Positions 1 to 8,413 of a stretch of DNA of 64,000 nt are shown one piece after another. Where the stretch lies: NCBI RefSeq assembly GCF_009914055.1, contig NZ_CP028271.1, positions 2,108,001 through 2,172,000 of the forward strand, written 5' to 3'. The first letter of the stretch is position 1; each line of letters opens with the position of its first letter. Position numbers and translations under genes: made by a program. The stretch comes from Mixta intestinalis. GTDB taxonomy: Bacteria > Pseudomonadota > Gammaproteobacteria > Enterobacterales > Enterobacteriaceae. The notes beneath the pieces were generated by a model. It did no database searches, was not told the DNA's origin, and saw nothing but the letters and a program-made list of their open reading frames with translations.

Positions 1-785
1 GCTGCGTTAACGGCTTGCCAATGCAGGTAGGTCTGAATATGCTGCTACGTCAGCACCCGCTTGATCGCCTGCTGATTGAACCCACTGGCCTGGGCCATCC
101 AAAGCAGATTCTGGATATGCTCAGCGCCGAAGCCTATCAGCCCTGGCTGACGTTACAGGCTTCCCTGACGCTGATCGATCCGCGCCAGCTAAGCGACCCG
201 CGCATACGCGAAAATGAAAACTTTCGCGATCAGCTGGCGGCGGCAGATATCATTATTGCCAATAAGCAGGATCGCTGGCAGGAAGCAGATCGTCAGGCAC
301 TGGAGCAGTGGCATGCCGCTCAGCCTGGCGATCGTCAGCTGATTTGTACTGAATATGGCCGAATCGATCCTGCGCTGCTGGCGCAGCCACGGCGTAACCT
401 GCGTGTACTGCCACAGGGAGAGCTCCATCATCAACATCAACGCGACTCCGGCCTTGCCGCGCTACGTGTCGATCGCCATGTTCCCTGGCGACGCGCCTTG
501 AATCAGGGACAGGGCTATTATGCCTGTGGCTGGGCATTCGACAGCGACACCGTTTTCGATACCGTCGGCATTCTGGAGTGGGCGCGTCTGGCACCGGTTG
601 AGCGCGTTAAAGGGGTCATGCGCATTGCTGAAGGCGCGGTCAGTATTAACCGACAGGGTGCTGATTTTCACATTGAAACGCGGCAGGCACCGCCGCCGGA
701 TAGCCGCATTGAGATTATCCATCACAGTGACGCTAACTGGAATCAGCTGCAAAGCGAACTGTTGAAACTCCGTTTAAACAATTAA
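1..785 (+). CDS. yeiR: Zn-dependent GTPase YeiR (COG0523/CobW family), 5' truncated by the window edge
   Basis: The reading frame is open from the first complete codon at base 3, which encodes Cys-Val-Asn-Gly. This is the end of the CxCC metal-binding motif that COG0523 GTPases carry after the P-loop, so the P-loop and the start codon lie upstream of the window. About 260 residues remain of roughly 330 in E. coli YeiR. The visible part has IEPTGLGHP in the switch region, the NKQD base-recognition motif (G4) and a C-terminal CobW_C-type domain beginning near ALRVDRHVPWRR. The family consists of zinc-binding GTPases thought to act as metallochaperones or in metal homeostasis; the physiological client of YeiR is not settled. 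lpxT follows 43 bp downstream, as in E. coli. Confidence 0.9.
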   Translation, partial: CVNGLPMQVGLNMLLRQHPLDRLLIEPTGLGHPKQILDMLSAEAYQPWLTLQASLTLIDPRQLSDPRIRENENFRDQLAAADIIIANKQDRWQEADRQALEQWHAAQPGDRQLICTEYGRIDPALLAQPRRNLRVLPQGELHHQHQRDSGLAALRVDRHVPWRRALNQGQGYYACGWAFDSDTVFDTVGILEWARLAPVERVKGVMRIAEGAVSINRQGADFHIETRQAPPPDSRIEIIHHSDANWNQLQSELLKLRLNN

Positions 786-828
786 CGTTAATTTACAACG
801 TTATTTTCGACCATTGATTTGGGATCCT

Positions 829-1542
829 ATGAACGCAAAACGGTTAGCGGCTATTTTGCTGCTGAATCTGGCCGGGGTAGTGCTGTTTTTATCCTGGTAT
901 CTGCCAGCAAATCACGGCGCCTGGTTCAGCATTGATAAATCGATATTTTTCTGGTTTAACCAGCATATGGCCACCAGCCATGCTTTCGCTTTCGCGCTGG
1001 CAATCGCCAACTTTCGCGGTTTCGATGCGGTTTCTTTGCTGGCGATGGGGCTGCTTTACTGGTCTTTCTGGCGTCGGGAAACACCCGAGGGGCGGCGTCG
1101 GATGCTGGCGATCGGTATCTGTATGCTGCTGACGGCGGTGGTTCTTAATCAGCTGGGCCATCTGCTGCCGGTAAAACATTCCAGTCCGACGCTGTTTTTT
1201 GATAACGTCTGGCGCGTTAGCGAGTTGACCGGCATTCCGGCTAAAGACGCTTCGAAAGACAGCTTCCCCGGCGATCACGGCATGATGCTGATTATTTTCG
1301 CCTGCTTTATGCTGCGCTATTTTGGCATCAGAGCCTTTGTGACAGCCCTGCTGATTGCCATTGTGTTTTCTCTGCCGCGCATTATGGCTGGCGCTCACTG
1401 GTTTACCGATGTAGCGGTAGGCTCGTTGTCGGTGGTCCTGATGGGATTAAGCTGGTGGCTGATAACACCCGCCAGCGACCTGCTGATTAACTGGCTTTAC
1501 CGTACGCTCCCCGGTAAATATAAGCCGGGTAAAACAGGCTAA
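829..1542 (+). CDS. lpxT: Lipid A 1-phosphate kinase (undecaprenyl-diphosphate:lipid A phosphotransferase) LpxT
   Basis: A PAP2-superfamily membrane protein of 237 residues. LpxT transfers a phosphate from undecaprenyl diphosphate to the 1-phosphate of lipid A on the periplasmic face of the inner membrane, which also recycles undecaprenyl phosphate. Visible features are a hydrophobic N-terminal segment (about residues 4-24), further membrane helices, the LpxT-type SFPGDHG motif corresponding to PSGH, and PRIMAGAHWFTDV containing the catalytic His and Asp. The ATG at 829 is chosen over the upstream TTG at 814 because it is preceded by GGGAT and gives an N-terminus starting with MNAKRLA like its relatives. 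A strong terminator follows directly. Confidence 0.92.
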   Translation: MNAKRLAAILLLNLAGVVLFLSWYLPANHGAWFSIDKSIFFWFNQHMATSHAFAFALAIANFRGFDAVSLLAMGLLYWSFWRRETPEGRRRMLAIGICMLLTAVVLNQLGHLLPVKHSSPTLFFDNVWRVSELTGIPAKDASKDSFPGDHGMMLIIFACFMLRYFGIRAFVTALLIAIVFSLPRIMAGAHWFTDVAVGSLSVVLMGLSWWLITPASDLLINWLYRTLPGKYKPGKTG

Positions 1543-1547
1543 AACAG

Positions 1548-1579
1548 GCCCGCCAGAATAATTACTGGCGGGCTTTTTT
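1548..1579 (+). terminator. Rho-independent terminator of lpxT
   Basis: A 9-bp perfect stem, GCCCGCCAG paired with CTGGCGGGC, with an 8-nt loop is followed by six T. It begins 5 bases after the lpxT stop codon. Confidence 0.93.
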
Positions 1580-2030
1580 GATCGCCTTATCATTAGATAG
1601 CTAATAAAGAATTAAGAAAACTAATCAACAACCTTAAGCGCTTATTATATCTGGTAGCTTTTTGTCCAGCGTTTTTTGCCGCATCTTCCCTCTATTCGCT
1701 AAATTAGACCAGTAAACCCGCCCTAATCTCGCCATTATCTCTTCATGATTGCCGATAAATTAACCAAATGATTACATATTATTTTCGCACCAATAAAACC
1801 TGAAAAAAAGTGCGTAAAACCGCTCGCCATGCGGCTTCCGATCGTGTAACTTCAGCCAAAGCCTGAGATAAGCGAACGTTAAAACGCAGTTTCTGACAAA
1901 AAAATGTGCGGATTTACACATTTTAAAGATTCAGAAATTGTCTTATGTCGTCGCTGTAATTATTCTCATGCCGTTTTGCTCATTAATCAGCGGCCTCCGG
2001 TCGTAAGGACTTCAAGGGATAATAAACATA
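1580..2030. other. Long AT-rich intergenic region upstream of mepS
   Basis: About 450 bases without a credible coding region separate the lpxT terminator from mepS. The stretch is AT-rich and must hold the mepS promoter and a leader. I could not pick a convincing -35/-10 pair. The mepS ribosome-binding site is AAGGG at 2014-2018, 12 bases before the ATG. Confidence 0.5.
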
Positions 2031-2603
2031 ATGGTCAAATCTCAACCTTTCCTGAGATATATCTTGCGGGCAATCCCTGCTGTCGCGCTGGCGACATTAC
2101 TCTCAGCATGTAGTGGTCATCACGGACAGAACGAACAAACTGAGACCCATGCAGTTAATAACCACAATGGTTTTTTACTTCAAGCGTCTCAGGATGAATT
2201 TGAACAAATGGTGCAGAATGTCGATATTAAATCGCGTATTCTGGAACAATATGCCGACTGGAAAGGCGTGCGCTATCGTTTTGGTGGTACAACCAAACGC
2301 GGCATTGACTGTTCCGCTTTTGTTCAATTAACTTTCCGTGAGCAGTTTGGTCTGGACCTGCCCCGTTCGACGTGGGAACAACAGGATACCGGCCATCAGG
2401 TAGCACGCGGTAAGCTGCGCCCCGGCGATCTGGTGCTATTTCGTTCCGGCTCTACCGGACGTCACGTAGGTATTTATCTGGGCAACGATAACTTTGTCCA
2501 TGCTTCAACCAGCAGCGGTGTAATGATCTCCAGCCTTAATGACACCTACTGGAAAAACCGTTATCGGGAAGCCCGACGCGTACTGAGCAGGACGCAAAGT
2601 TAA
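2031..2603 (+). CDS. mepS: Murein DD-endopeptidase MepS (Spr), outer-membrane lipoprotein
   Basis: A 190-residue NlpC/P60 peptidase that cleaves the D-Ala-mDAP cross-bridges of peptidoglycan, opening the mesh for growth; it is a target of NlpI-Prc proteolysis in E. coli. The N-terminus is a lipoprotein signal peptide with lipobox LSAC and lipidated Cys27. The catalytic Cys94 sits in GIDCSAF, and the catalytic His in RHVGIYLG with the third residue in NFVHAS, exactly the E. coli Spr pattern (188 residues there). The gene stands alone, flanked by terminators on both sides. Confidence 0.95.
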   Translation: MVKSQPFLRYILRAIPAVALATLLSACSGHHGQNEQTETHAVNNHNGFLLQASQDEFEQMVQNVDIKSRILEQYADWKGVRYRFGGTTKRGIDCSAFVQLTFREQFGLDLPRSTWEQQDTGHQVARGKLRPGDLVLFRSGSTGRHVGIYLGNDNFVHASTSSGVMISSLNDTYWKNRYREARRVLSRTQS

Positions 2604-2644
2604 TCACTCCCTGAAGCCCGTATTATTATTTAATGAGCAAAGAG

Positions 2645-2671
2645 AAACGCTGCCCCGGTAGCGTTTTTTTT
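2645..2671 (+). terminator. Rho-independent terminator of mepS
   Basis: AACGCT pairs with AGCGTT around an 8-nt GC-rich loop and is followed by a run of T (2664-2671). It lies about 40 bases after the mepS stop codon. Confidence 0.85.
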
Positions 2672-2830
2672 CGTGTGGAGCTTTTTATCTGGATTAATAT
2701 GCTGCCCCAGCCGTTAAACAGAATAACGAGACTTTATATCCCGACTCGTTATATCCTCCACCATTATTAACGGAGGCGGCTATACAGCCTTGCACTATAA
2801 AAGCTGGCCTGAAGCGAGAGACGAAGCACC

Positions 2831-4402
2831 ATGCCGTTATCCAAAGTTATCAAGCGTCATGCCGCTTATCCACGCAGGATAGCCGGGTTCAGCGCCGCAG
2901 CAGGCCTTCTCTTTTTCCTGCTTTTTAGTGCCGTTATGCTTTTTATTATTCAGCAGAAACGAGCGGAACAGCACGATCGGCTGGCTGATGCCAGTAAAGC
3001 CTGGCTGCAGGAAACCTTCCGCACGCTTGAAAAGAATCTGCTACCGCTGCTGCCCTACAGCGATGATAACTGCCAGAGTATCAGTAACGATCTCAGTACC
3101 CGCGCCACCTTTACCCATGGTATCCGCACTATTCTGCTGGTGCGCCACGGCGATATCTGGTGCTCATCAGCTACCGGCGCGCTACGGCTTCCGGTGCGAA
3201 CTTTTTCCTCATCGTTAAACTATTCCCGCAGTCGCGATCTCCGTCTGGTTGCCGGTACGCCAATGATGCCGAACAGCCCGGCGTTTTTGCTGTGGCTGTC
3301 ACGCCCTGACGTACCAGATGAAGGTATCGTCGCCACGCTGGATCTGAATATCGCTCCTTTACTGCTGCTGGCGGCCCAACAGGAAGGCATCAACGATCTG
3401 GCCATTGCCGTAGGCGATAAGGCGCTGCGCCTGTGGGATAATCAGCTGCTGGCGCGTGCGCAGCTGCCTGCCGCACCGCTGCGCCAGTTTAGCCTGTCCG
3501 AAGATGGGCTGACATTCTATCTCTACGGCGAAGCGTTGCCCTCACGGGATATCACGCTAACGCTGTTGATAGGGCTGCTGCTGGCGATGTTAGCCGCGTC
3601 AGGCTGCTGGCTGTTTTTCCTGCTGTGCCAGCGTCCCGGTAAAGAGATTTTACAGGCGATTAAGCACAATGAGTTTCATGTGGTGTATCAACCGTTGATT
3701 GAGGCGCAGTCGGGGCGTGTTTGCGGCCTTGAGGCGCTGTTGCGCTGGACGCATCCGGTCACCGGCCCGATTCCTGCTGATGCCTTTGTCACCTACGCCG
3801 AAAGTCAGAATATGATTGTTCCCCTGACGCGCCATCTGTTTGAACTGGTGGCACAGGATGCTCAACTGCTGTGCCGCTATCTGCCGCCCGGCACCACGCT
3901 GGGCATGAATATCGCACCGGGGCATCTGACCGATGAAGCCTTCCGTCAGGATGTGAAGGAGTGGATTGCAGCCATGCCACAGGATCATTTTGCCTACGTG
4001 TTTGAAATCACCGAAAGAACCATGGTTTCCGAACAGAATGCCACGGAAATTTTTGACTGGTTACACGCCCGCCAGATTACCATCGCCATCGATGATTTCG
4101 GTACCGGTCACAGCAACCTGATCTATCTGGAGAAATTCTGCTTCGACTATCTGAAAATCGATCGTGGCTTTGTGCAAAGCATCGGTATGGAAACTATCAC
4201 TTCACCGGTGCTGGATGCGGTGCTGAACCTGGCACGCAAGCTGAAGCTAAAAACCGTTGCCGAGGGAATTGAAACTGAAGAACAGGCCGCATGGCTGCTT
4301 AAACGCGGCGTAACCCATTTCCAGGGTTATCTTTTCAGCCGCCCGTTACCGCCTAATGAACTGATTTGCTATTTGCAAAAACGCCAGGCCACTTTATCCT
4401 GA
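2831..4402 (+). CDS. pdeN: Cyclic di-GMP phosphodiesterase with periplasmic CSS domain, PdeN (Rtn)
   Basis: A 523-residue inner-membrane protein that hydrolyses c-di-GMP to pGpG. The layout is a transmembrane helix at about 21-43, a periplasmic CSS-motif sensor domain with paired Cys (DDNCQS and WCSS), a second helix at about 240-265, and a cytoplasmic EAL domain. All catalytic signatures are present: EALLRW (301-306), MNIAPGH, EITERT, DDFGTG (421-426), LKIDR and AEGIE, so it should be active. In E. coli such CSS-EAL enzymes respond to the redox state of the periplasmic cysteines. The ATG at 2831 is preceded by GAGAG. Position between mepS and yejA matches E. coli rtn. Confidence 0.93.
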   Translation: MPLSKVIKRHAAYPRRIAGFSAAAGLLFFLLFSAVMLFIIQQKRAEQHDRLADASKAWLQETFRTLEKNLLPLLPYSDDNCQSISNDLSTRATFTHGIRTILLVRHGDIWCSSATGALRLPVRTFSSSLNYSRSRDLRLVAGTPMMPNSPAFLLWLSRPDVPDEGIVATLDLNIAPLLLLAAQQEGINDLAIAVGDKALRLWDNQLLARAQLPAAPLRQFSLSEDGLTFYLYGEALPSRDITLTLLIGLLLAMLAASGCWLFFLLCQRPGKEILQAIKHNEFHVVYQPLIEAQSGRVCGLEALLRWTHPVTGPIPADAFVTYAESQNMIVPLTRHLFELVAQDAQLLCRYLPPGTTLGMNIAPGHLTDEAFRQDVKEWIAAMPQDHFAYVFEITERTMVSEQNATEIFDWLHARQITIAIDDFGTGHSNLIYLEKFCFDYLKIDRGFVQSIGMETITSPVLDAVLNLARKLKLKTVAEGIETEEQAAWLLKRGVTHFQGYLFSRPLPPNELICYLQKRQATLS

Positions 4403-4483
4403 TGGCGCCGTCCGAAACCATTCAGCGTCGGCAACCAGAGCGCACCGGAGCGCCGCTTATTGATGCGGGAGTTTACTGACCTG

Positions 4484-6289
4484 ATGCTACTTCGTCTGTT
4501 TATACTGACTTTTTTTATCGGCGTGTCGCTAAGCGCGCAGGCAAATATTATTCGTGAAAGCTACGCCTTTTCCGAGCTGGGAAAACCGAAATATGACGTC
4601 AACTTTAATCACTATGATTACGCTAACCCGGCCGCGCCGAAAGGCGGCAAAATCACCCTGGCGGTCATTGGTAACTACGATAACTTTAACCTTTACGCCT
4701 CACGCGGTTATCCAGGAAGCGGAACCGACAAGCTGTATGACACTTTGTTTGTTACCTCGGACGATGAAATTGGCAGCTATTATCCGCTGATTGCTGAATA
4801 TGCCCGCTATCCTGCTGATTTTAAATGGGCAGAAATAACGCTTAACCCTCAGGCACGCTTTCATGACGGCACGCCAATTACCGCGCAGGACGTCGCCTTT
4901 ACCTTTGAAAAATTTATGACCGAAGGCGTTCCCTCTTTTCGGGTGGTTTATAAAGGCGTCAAGGTAAAAGCGATCTCCCGGCTGACGGTACGTATTGAAC
5001 TGCCGAAGGCGGATAAAAGCCAAATGTTAGGCTTGTTTAGCCTGCCGGTACTGGCAGAGAAATTCTGGCATAACCGTAAGTTTAACGAACCGCTGGGCTA
5101 TCCCCCGCTCTCCAGCGGGCCTTATCGCATCAGCGCTTACAAAGTAGGTCAGTATATAACCTACTCGCGCGTAAAAGATTACTGGGCGGCTAACCTGCCG
5201 GTAAACAAAGGGCGTTTTAATTTCGACACCATCCGCTACGACTACTATCTGGACGATAACGTCGCGTTTGAAGCCTTTAAAGCAGGCGCCTTCGATTTTC
5301 GTGCTGAAGGCTCCGCCAAAAACTGGGCAACGCAGTATCGTGGCGACAGCTTTGATAAGCAGCAGATCGTTAAGGAAGCGCGTCCCAATAATGTGACTAC
5401 CGATGCCGCATGGCTGGCCTTTAATAATGAGAAGCCGTTGTTCAGCGACCGCCGTGTACGTCAGGCGCTGACGCTGGCGTTTGATTTTGAATGGATGAAC
5501 AAAGCGCTATTTTATGGCTCCTACAAACGCAGCAGCAGCTATTTCCAGAACACCGAATATGCCGCTGTCGATTATCCCGACGCCGCCGAGCTGGAAATCC
5601 TCGCACCCTATAAAGGGAAGATCCCGGATGAAGCCTTTACCGAGCGTTTTCAGCCGCCGGTCAGCAACGGCAGCGGCTACGATCGCGATAACCTGCTTAA
5701 GGCACTGTCGTTATTGCAGCAGGCTGGCTGGCAGCTCAAAAATCGTCAACTGGTAAACGCCGCCGGTGAGCCATTCCATTTCGAACTGCTGGTGCGCAGC
5801 GGCAGTACGATTAACTGGGTACTGCCGTTCCAGCACAGCCTGAAACGGCTTGGCATTACCATGGAAATTCGCCAGGTTGACAGCTCACAATATTTGCGGC
5901 GCCTGCGTAAGGGTGATTATGATATGGTGCCATCAACGTATTACGCGATGCCCTGGCCTAACAGCTCGCTGAGACAGATGTGGCAATCCCCGTTTATCGA
6001 TTCCAGCTGGAACCAGGCGCGGGTAAAAAGCCCGGTGCTGGATGCTTTGATCGATCGTATTCTGGCACAGCAGGGCGATAAAGCGGCGCTGCTGCCGCTG
6101 GGACGTGCGCTGGATCGGGTACTGCTGTGGAACTACTACCGCATCCCCATGTGGTACAGCGCCAACGATCGCTACGCCTGGTGGAATAAATTCTCCCATC
6201 CGGCGATAACACCTGCCTATGCCGTCGGGCTGGAAAACTGGTGGTACGATGTTAACAAAGCTGCGAAATTGCCGGCCCAGCGGCGTTAA
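4484..6289 (+). CDS. yejA: Periplasmic peptide-binding protein YejA of the YejABEF ABC importer
   Basis: Family 5 solute-binding protein of about 601 residues (E. coli 604). It captures oligopeptides, and the translocator microcin C, in the periplasm and delivers them to YejBE. A Sec signal peptide ends near SLSAQA, followed by the conserved YejA opening IIRESYAFSELGKP. The SBP_bac_5 core is seen in AAPKGG, DGTPITAQDVAFTFEK, YDYYLDDNVAFEAFKAGAFD and YFQNTEYAA. The ATG at 4484 gives a normal signal peptide and has GGGAG upstream; starts at 4460 (TTG) or 4463 (ATG) are possible and would extend the N-terminus by up to 8 residues. First gene of the yejABEF operon. Confidence 0.93.
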   Translation: MLLRLFILTFFIGVSLSAQANIIRESYAFSELGKPKYDVNFNHYDYANPAAPKGGKITLAVIGNYDNFNLYASRGYPGSGTDKLYDTLFVTSDDEIGSYYPLIAEYARYPADFKWAEITLNPQARFHDGTPITAQDVAFTFEKFMTEGVPSFRVVYKGVKVKAISRLTVRIELPKADKSQMLGLFSLPVLAEKFWHNRKFNEPLGYPPLSSGPYRISAYKVGQYITYSRVKDYWAANLPVNKGRFNFDTIRYDYYLDDNVAFEAFKAGAFDFRAEGSAKNWATQYRGDSFDKQQIVKEARPNNVTTDAAWLAFNNEKPLFSDRRVRQALTLAFDFEWMNKALFYGSYKRSSSYFQNTEYAAVDYPDAAELEILAPYKGKIPDEAFTERFQPPVSNGSGYDRDNLLKALSLLQQAGWQLKNRQLVNAAGEPFHFELLVRSGSTINWVLPFQHSLKRLGITMEIRQVDSSQYLRRLRKGDYDMVPSTYYAMPWPNSSLRQMWQSPFIDSSWNQARVKSPVLDALIDRILAQQGDKAALLPLGRALDRVLLWNYYRIPMWYSANDRYAWWNKFSHPAITPAYAVGLENWWYDVNKAAKLPAQRR

Positions 6290-6298
6290 GGAGTGGGT

Positions 6299-7387
6299 TT
6301 GGGCGTTTATCTTATTCGTCGTTTGCTGCTGATTATTCCCACGCTGTGGGCAATTATTACGCTGAATTTTTTTATTGTGCAGATCGCCCCCGGTGGTCCG
6401 GTTGAACAGGCGCTGGCCAACATACAGTTTGGGCACGCCAGCGGATTACCCGGCGGTGGCGGTGAAACCAGCGGTAACCGTGCGGCACTGAACCCCTCGC
6501 CTGGCGATAACCAGTATCGCGGCTCACGCGGGCTCGATCCGGAAGTAGTGGCGGAAATCACCAAACGCTACGGTTTCGATAAGCCGCTGCATGAGCGCTA
6601 CTTTAACCTGCTGTGGGACTATATCCGCTTCGATTTTGGCAACAGCCTGTTTCGCAGCGCCTCGGTGGTGCAGATGATTAAAGATAGCCTGCCGGTTTCC
6701 GCCTCGCTCGGCCTGTGGAGCACGCTGATTATCTATCTGGTATCGATACCGCTGGGCATTAAAAAAGCGGTACGCAACGGCAGCGCTTTCGATATCTGGA
6801 GCAGCGCCCTGATTATTGTCGGCTACGCCATACCCGCTTTTTTGTTCGCCATCATGTTGATCGTTCTTTTTGCAGGCAGCAGCTATTTCGACTGGTTTCC
6901 GCTGCGCGGTCTCACCTCGCCGCAGTTCGATGCGTTACCCTGGTATGCACAGATTGGCGATTATTTCTGGCATATTGCCCTGCCGGTACTGGCAACGGTA
7001 ATCGGCGGCTTCGCAACCCTGACGATGCTGACAAAAAATTCCTTTCTTGATGAAATTCGCAAGCAGTACGTGGTAACCGCGCGCGCCAAAGGGCTGGATG
7101 AGAATAAAATCCTCTATCGCCACGTATTCCGTAACGCCATGCTGCTGGTGATTGCCGGTTTTCCCGCCACGTTTATCAGCATGTTTTTTACCGGTTCGTT
7201 GCTAATTGAGGTAATGTTTTCTCTTAATGGTCTTGGTCTTCTGGGTTATGAAGCCACCATTCAGCGTGATTATCCGGTAATGTTTGGCACGCTGTATATC
7301 TTTACGCTGATCGGCCTGCTGCTCAATATCCTGAGCGATATGACCTACACGCTGGTCGATCCCCGCATCGATTTTGAGGGACGTTGA
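6299..7387 (+). CDS. yejB: ABC transporter permease YejB
   Basis: A 362-residue inner-membrane permease of the peptide/microcin C importer. It has about six helices, and a BPD_transp_1 domain with the permease EAA-loop region around VVTARAKGLDENKILYRHVFRNA contacting the ATPase. The start is probably the TTG at 6299: AAGGAG (6288-6293) sits 5 bases before it, and the protein then begins MGVYLIRRLLL, matching E. coli MGAYLIRRLLL. A GTG at 6293 would overlap the Shine-Dalgarno sequence. The gene follows yejA by 9 bases and overlaps yejE by one base. Confidence 0.93.
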   Translation: MGVYLIRRLLLIIPTLWAIITLNFFIVQIAPGGPVEQALANIQFGHASGLPGGGGETSGNRAALNPSPGDNQYRGSRGLDPEVVAEITKRYGFDKPLHERYFNLLWDYIRFDFGNSLFRSASVVQMIKDSLPVSASLGLWSTLIIYLVSIPLGIKKAVRNGSAFDIWSSALIIVGYAIPAFLFAIMLIVLFAGSSYFDWFPLRGLTSPQFDALPWYAQIGDYFWHIALPVLATVIGGFATLTMLTKNSFLDEIRKQYVVTARAKGLDENKILYRHVFRNAMLLVIAGFPATFISMFFTGSLLIEVMFSLNGLGLLGYEATIQRDYPVMFGTLYIFTLIGLLLNILSDMTYTLVDPRIDFEGR

Positions 7388-8412
7388 TGAGCCGTTTAAA
7401 TCCGGTCAACCAGGCGCGCTGGCAACGCTTCAGGGAGAACCGCCGCGGTTACTGGTCGCTGTGGCTGTTTATGCTGATTGCGCTTCTCTGTCTGGGCGCA
7501 GAGCTGCTGGCAAACGAAAAACCGCTGCTGGTGCACTATCAGGATCGCTGGTATGCCCCGCTACTGTTTGACTATACCGAAAGCGATTTTGGCGGCCCTT
7601 TCGCCACGCTGGCAGATTATCAGGATCCCTGGCTGAAGCAGCGCCTGTCGCAGGATGGCTGGGCGCTGTGGGCACCAATCCGCTTTAGTGACAGCACGAT
7701 TAACTTCGCTACGCCGGTGCCCTTTCCTTCTCCGCCCTCGGCACAAAACTGGCTGGGTACCGATGCCAACGGCGGCGATGTGCTGGCGCGCATCCTCTAC
7801 GGCACGCGGATTTCCCTGCTGTTCGGCTTTATGCTGACGCTGATATCCAGCGTTATTGGCGTTACGGTTGGCGCAGTGCAGGGCTATTTTGGCGGTAAGG
7901 TCGATCTGCTGGGGCAGCGCATCATTGAAATCTGGTCGGGAATGCCGACGCTGTTTTTAATTATTATGCTCTCCAGCGTCATTCAGCCTGGCTTCTGGTG
8001 GCTACTGGCGATTACCGTCGCCTTTGGCTGGATGAGTCTGGTGGGCGTGGTGCGCGCCGAATTCCTGCGCACGCGCAACTTTGACTATATTCGTGCGGCG
8101 ATGGCGCTTGGCGTCAGCGACAGCCGCATCATGCTGCGCCATATGCTGCCTAACGCAATGGTAGCGACATTAACCTGGCTGCCCTTTATCCTCTGCGGTT
8201 CCATCACTACGCTCACCTCACTCGACTTTCTCGGTTTTGGTCTGCCGCTGGGCTCGCCTTCTCTGGGCGAGCTGTTGTTGCAGGGAAAAAACAATTTGCA
8301 GGCACCGTGGCTTGGTCTGGCAGGCTTTTTCACCCTGGCGATTTTGCTGTCGCTGCTGATTTTTATCGGCGAGGCGGTACGCGACGCGTTCGATCCCGCG
8401 AAGGTATCATAA
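7387..8412 (+). CDS. yejE: ABC transporter permease YejE
   Basis: A 341-residue permease partner of YejB, the same length as in E. coli. It has a short N-terminal OppC_N region with one helix, a periplasmic loop containing WLGTDANGGDVLARILYGTR, and five further helices with the EAA-type motif RNFDYIRAAMALGVSDSRIMLRHMLPNA read across residues of the coupling loop (the key part is RAAMALGVS). The ATG at 7387 shares its A with the yejB stop codon, indicating translational coupling. A TTG at 7384 would add one residue. Confidence 0.94.
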   Translation: MSRLNPVNQARWQRFRENRRGYWSLWLFMLIALLCLGAELLANEKPLLVHYQDRWYAPLLFDYTESDFGGPFATLADYQDPWLKQRLSQDGWALWAPIRFSDSTINFATPVPFPSPPSAQNWLGTDANGGDVLARILYGTRISLLFGFMLTLISSVIGVTVGAVQGYFGGKVDLLGQRIIEIWSGMPTLFLIIMLSSVIQPGFWWLLAITVAFGWMSLVGVVRAEFLRTRNFDYIRAAMALGVSDSRIMLRHMLPNAMVATLTWLPFILCGSITTLTSLDFLGFGLPLGSPSLGELLLQGKNNLQAPWLGLAGFFTLAILLSLLIFIGEAVRDAFDPAKVS

Positions 8413-8413
8413 T

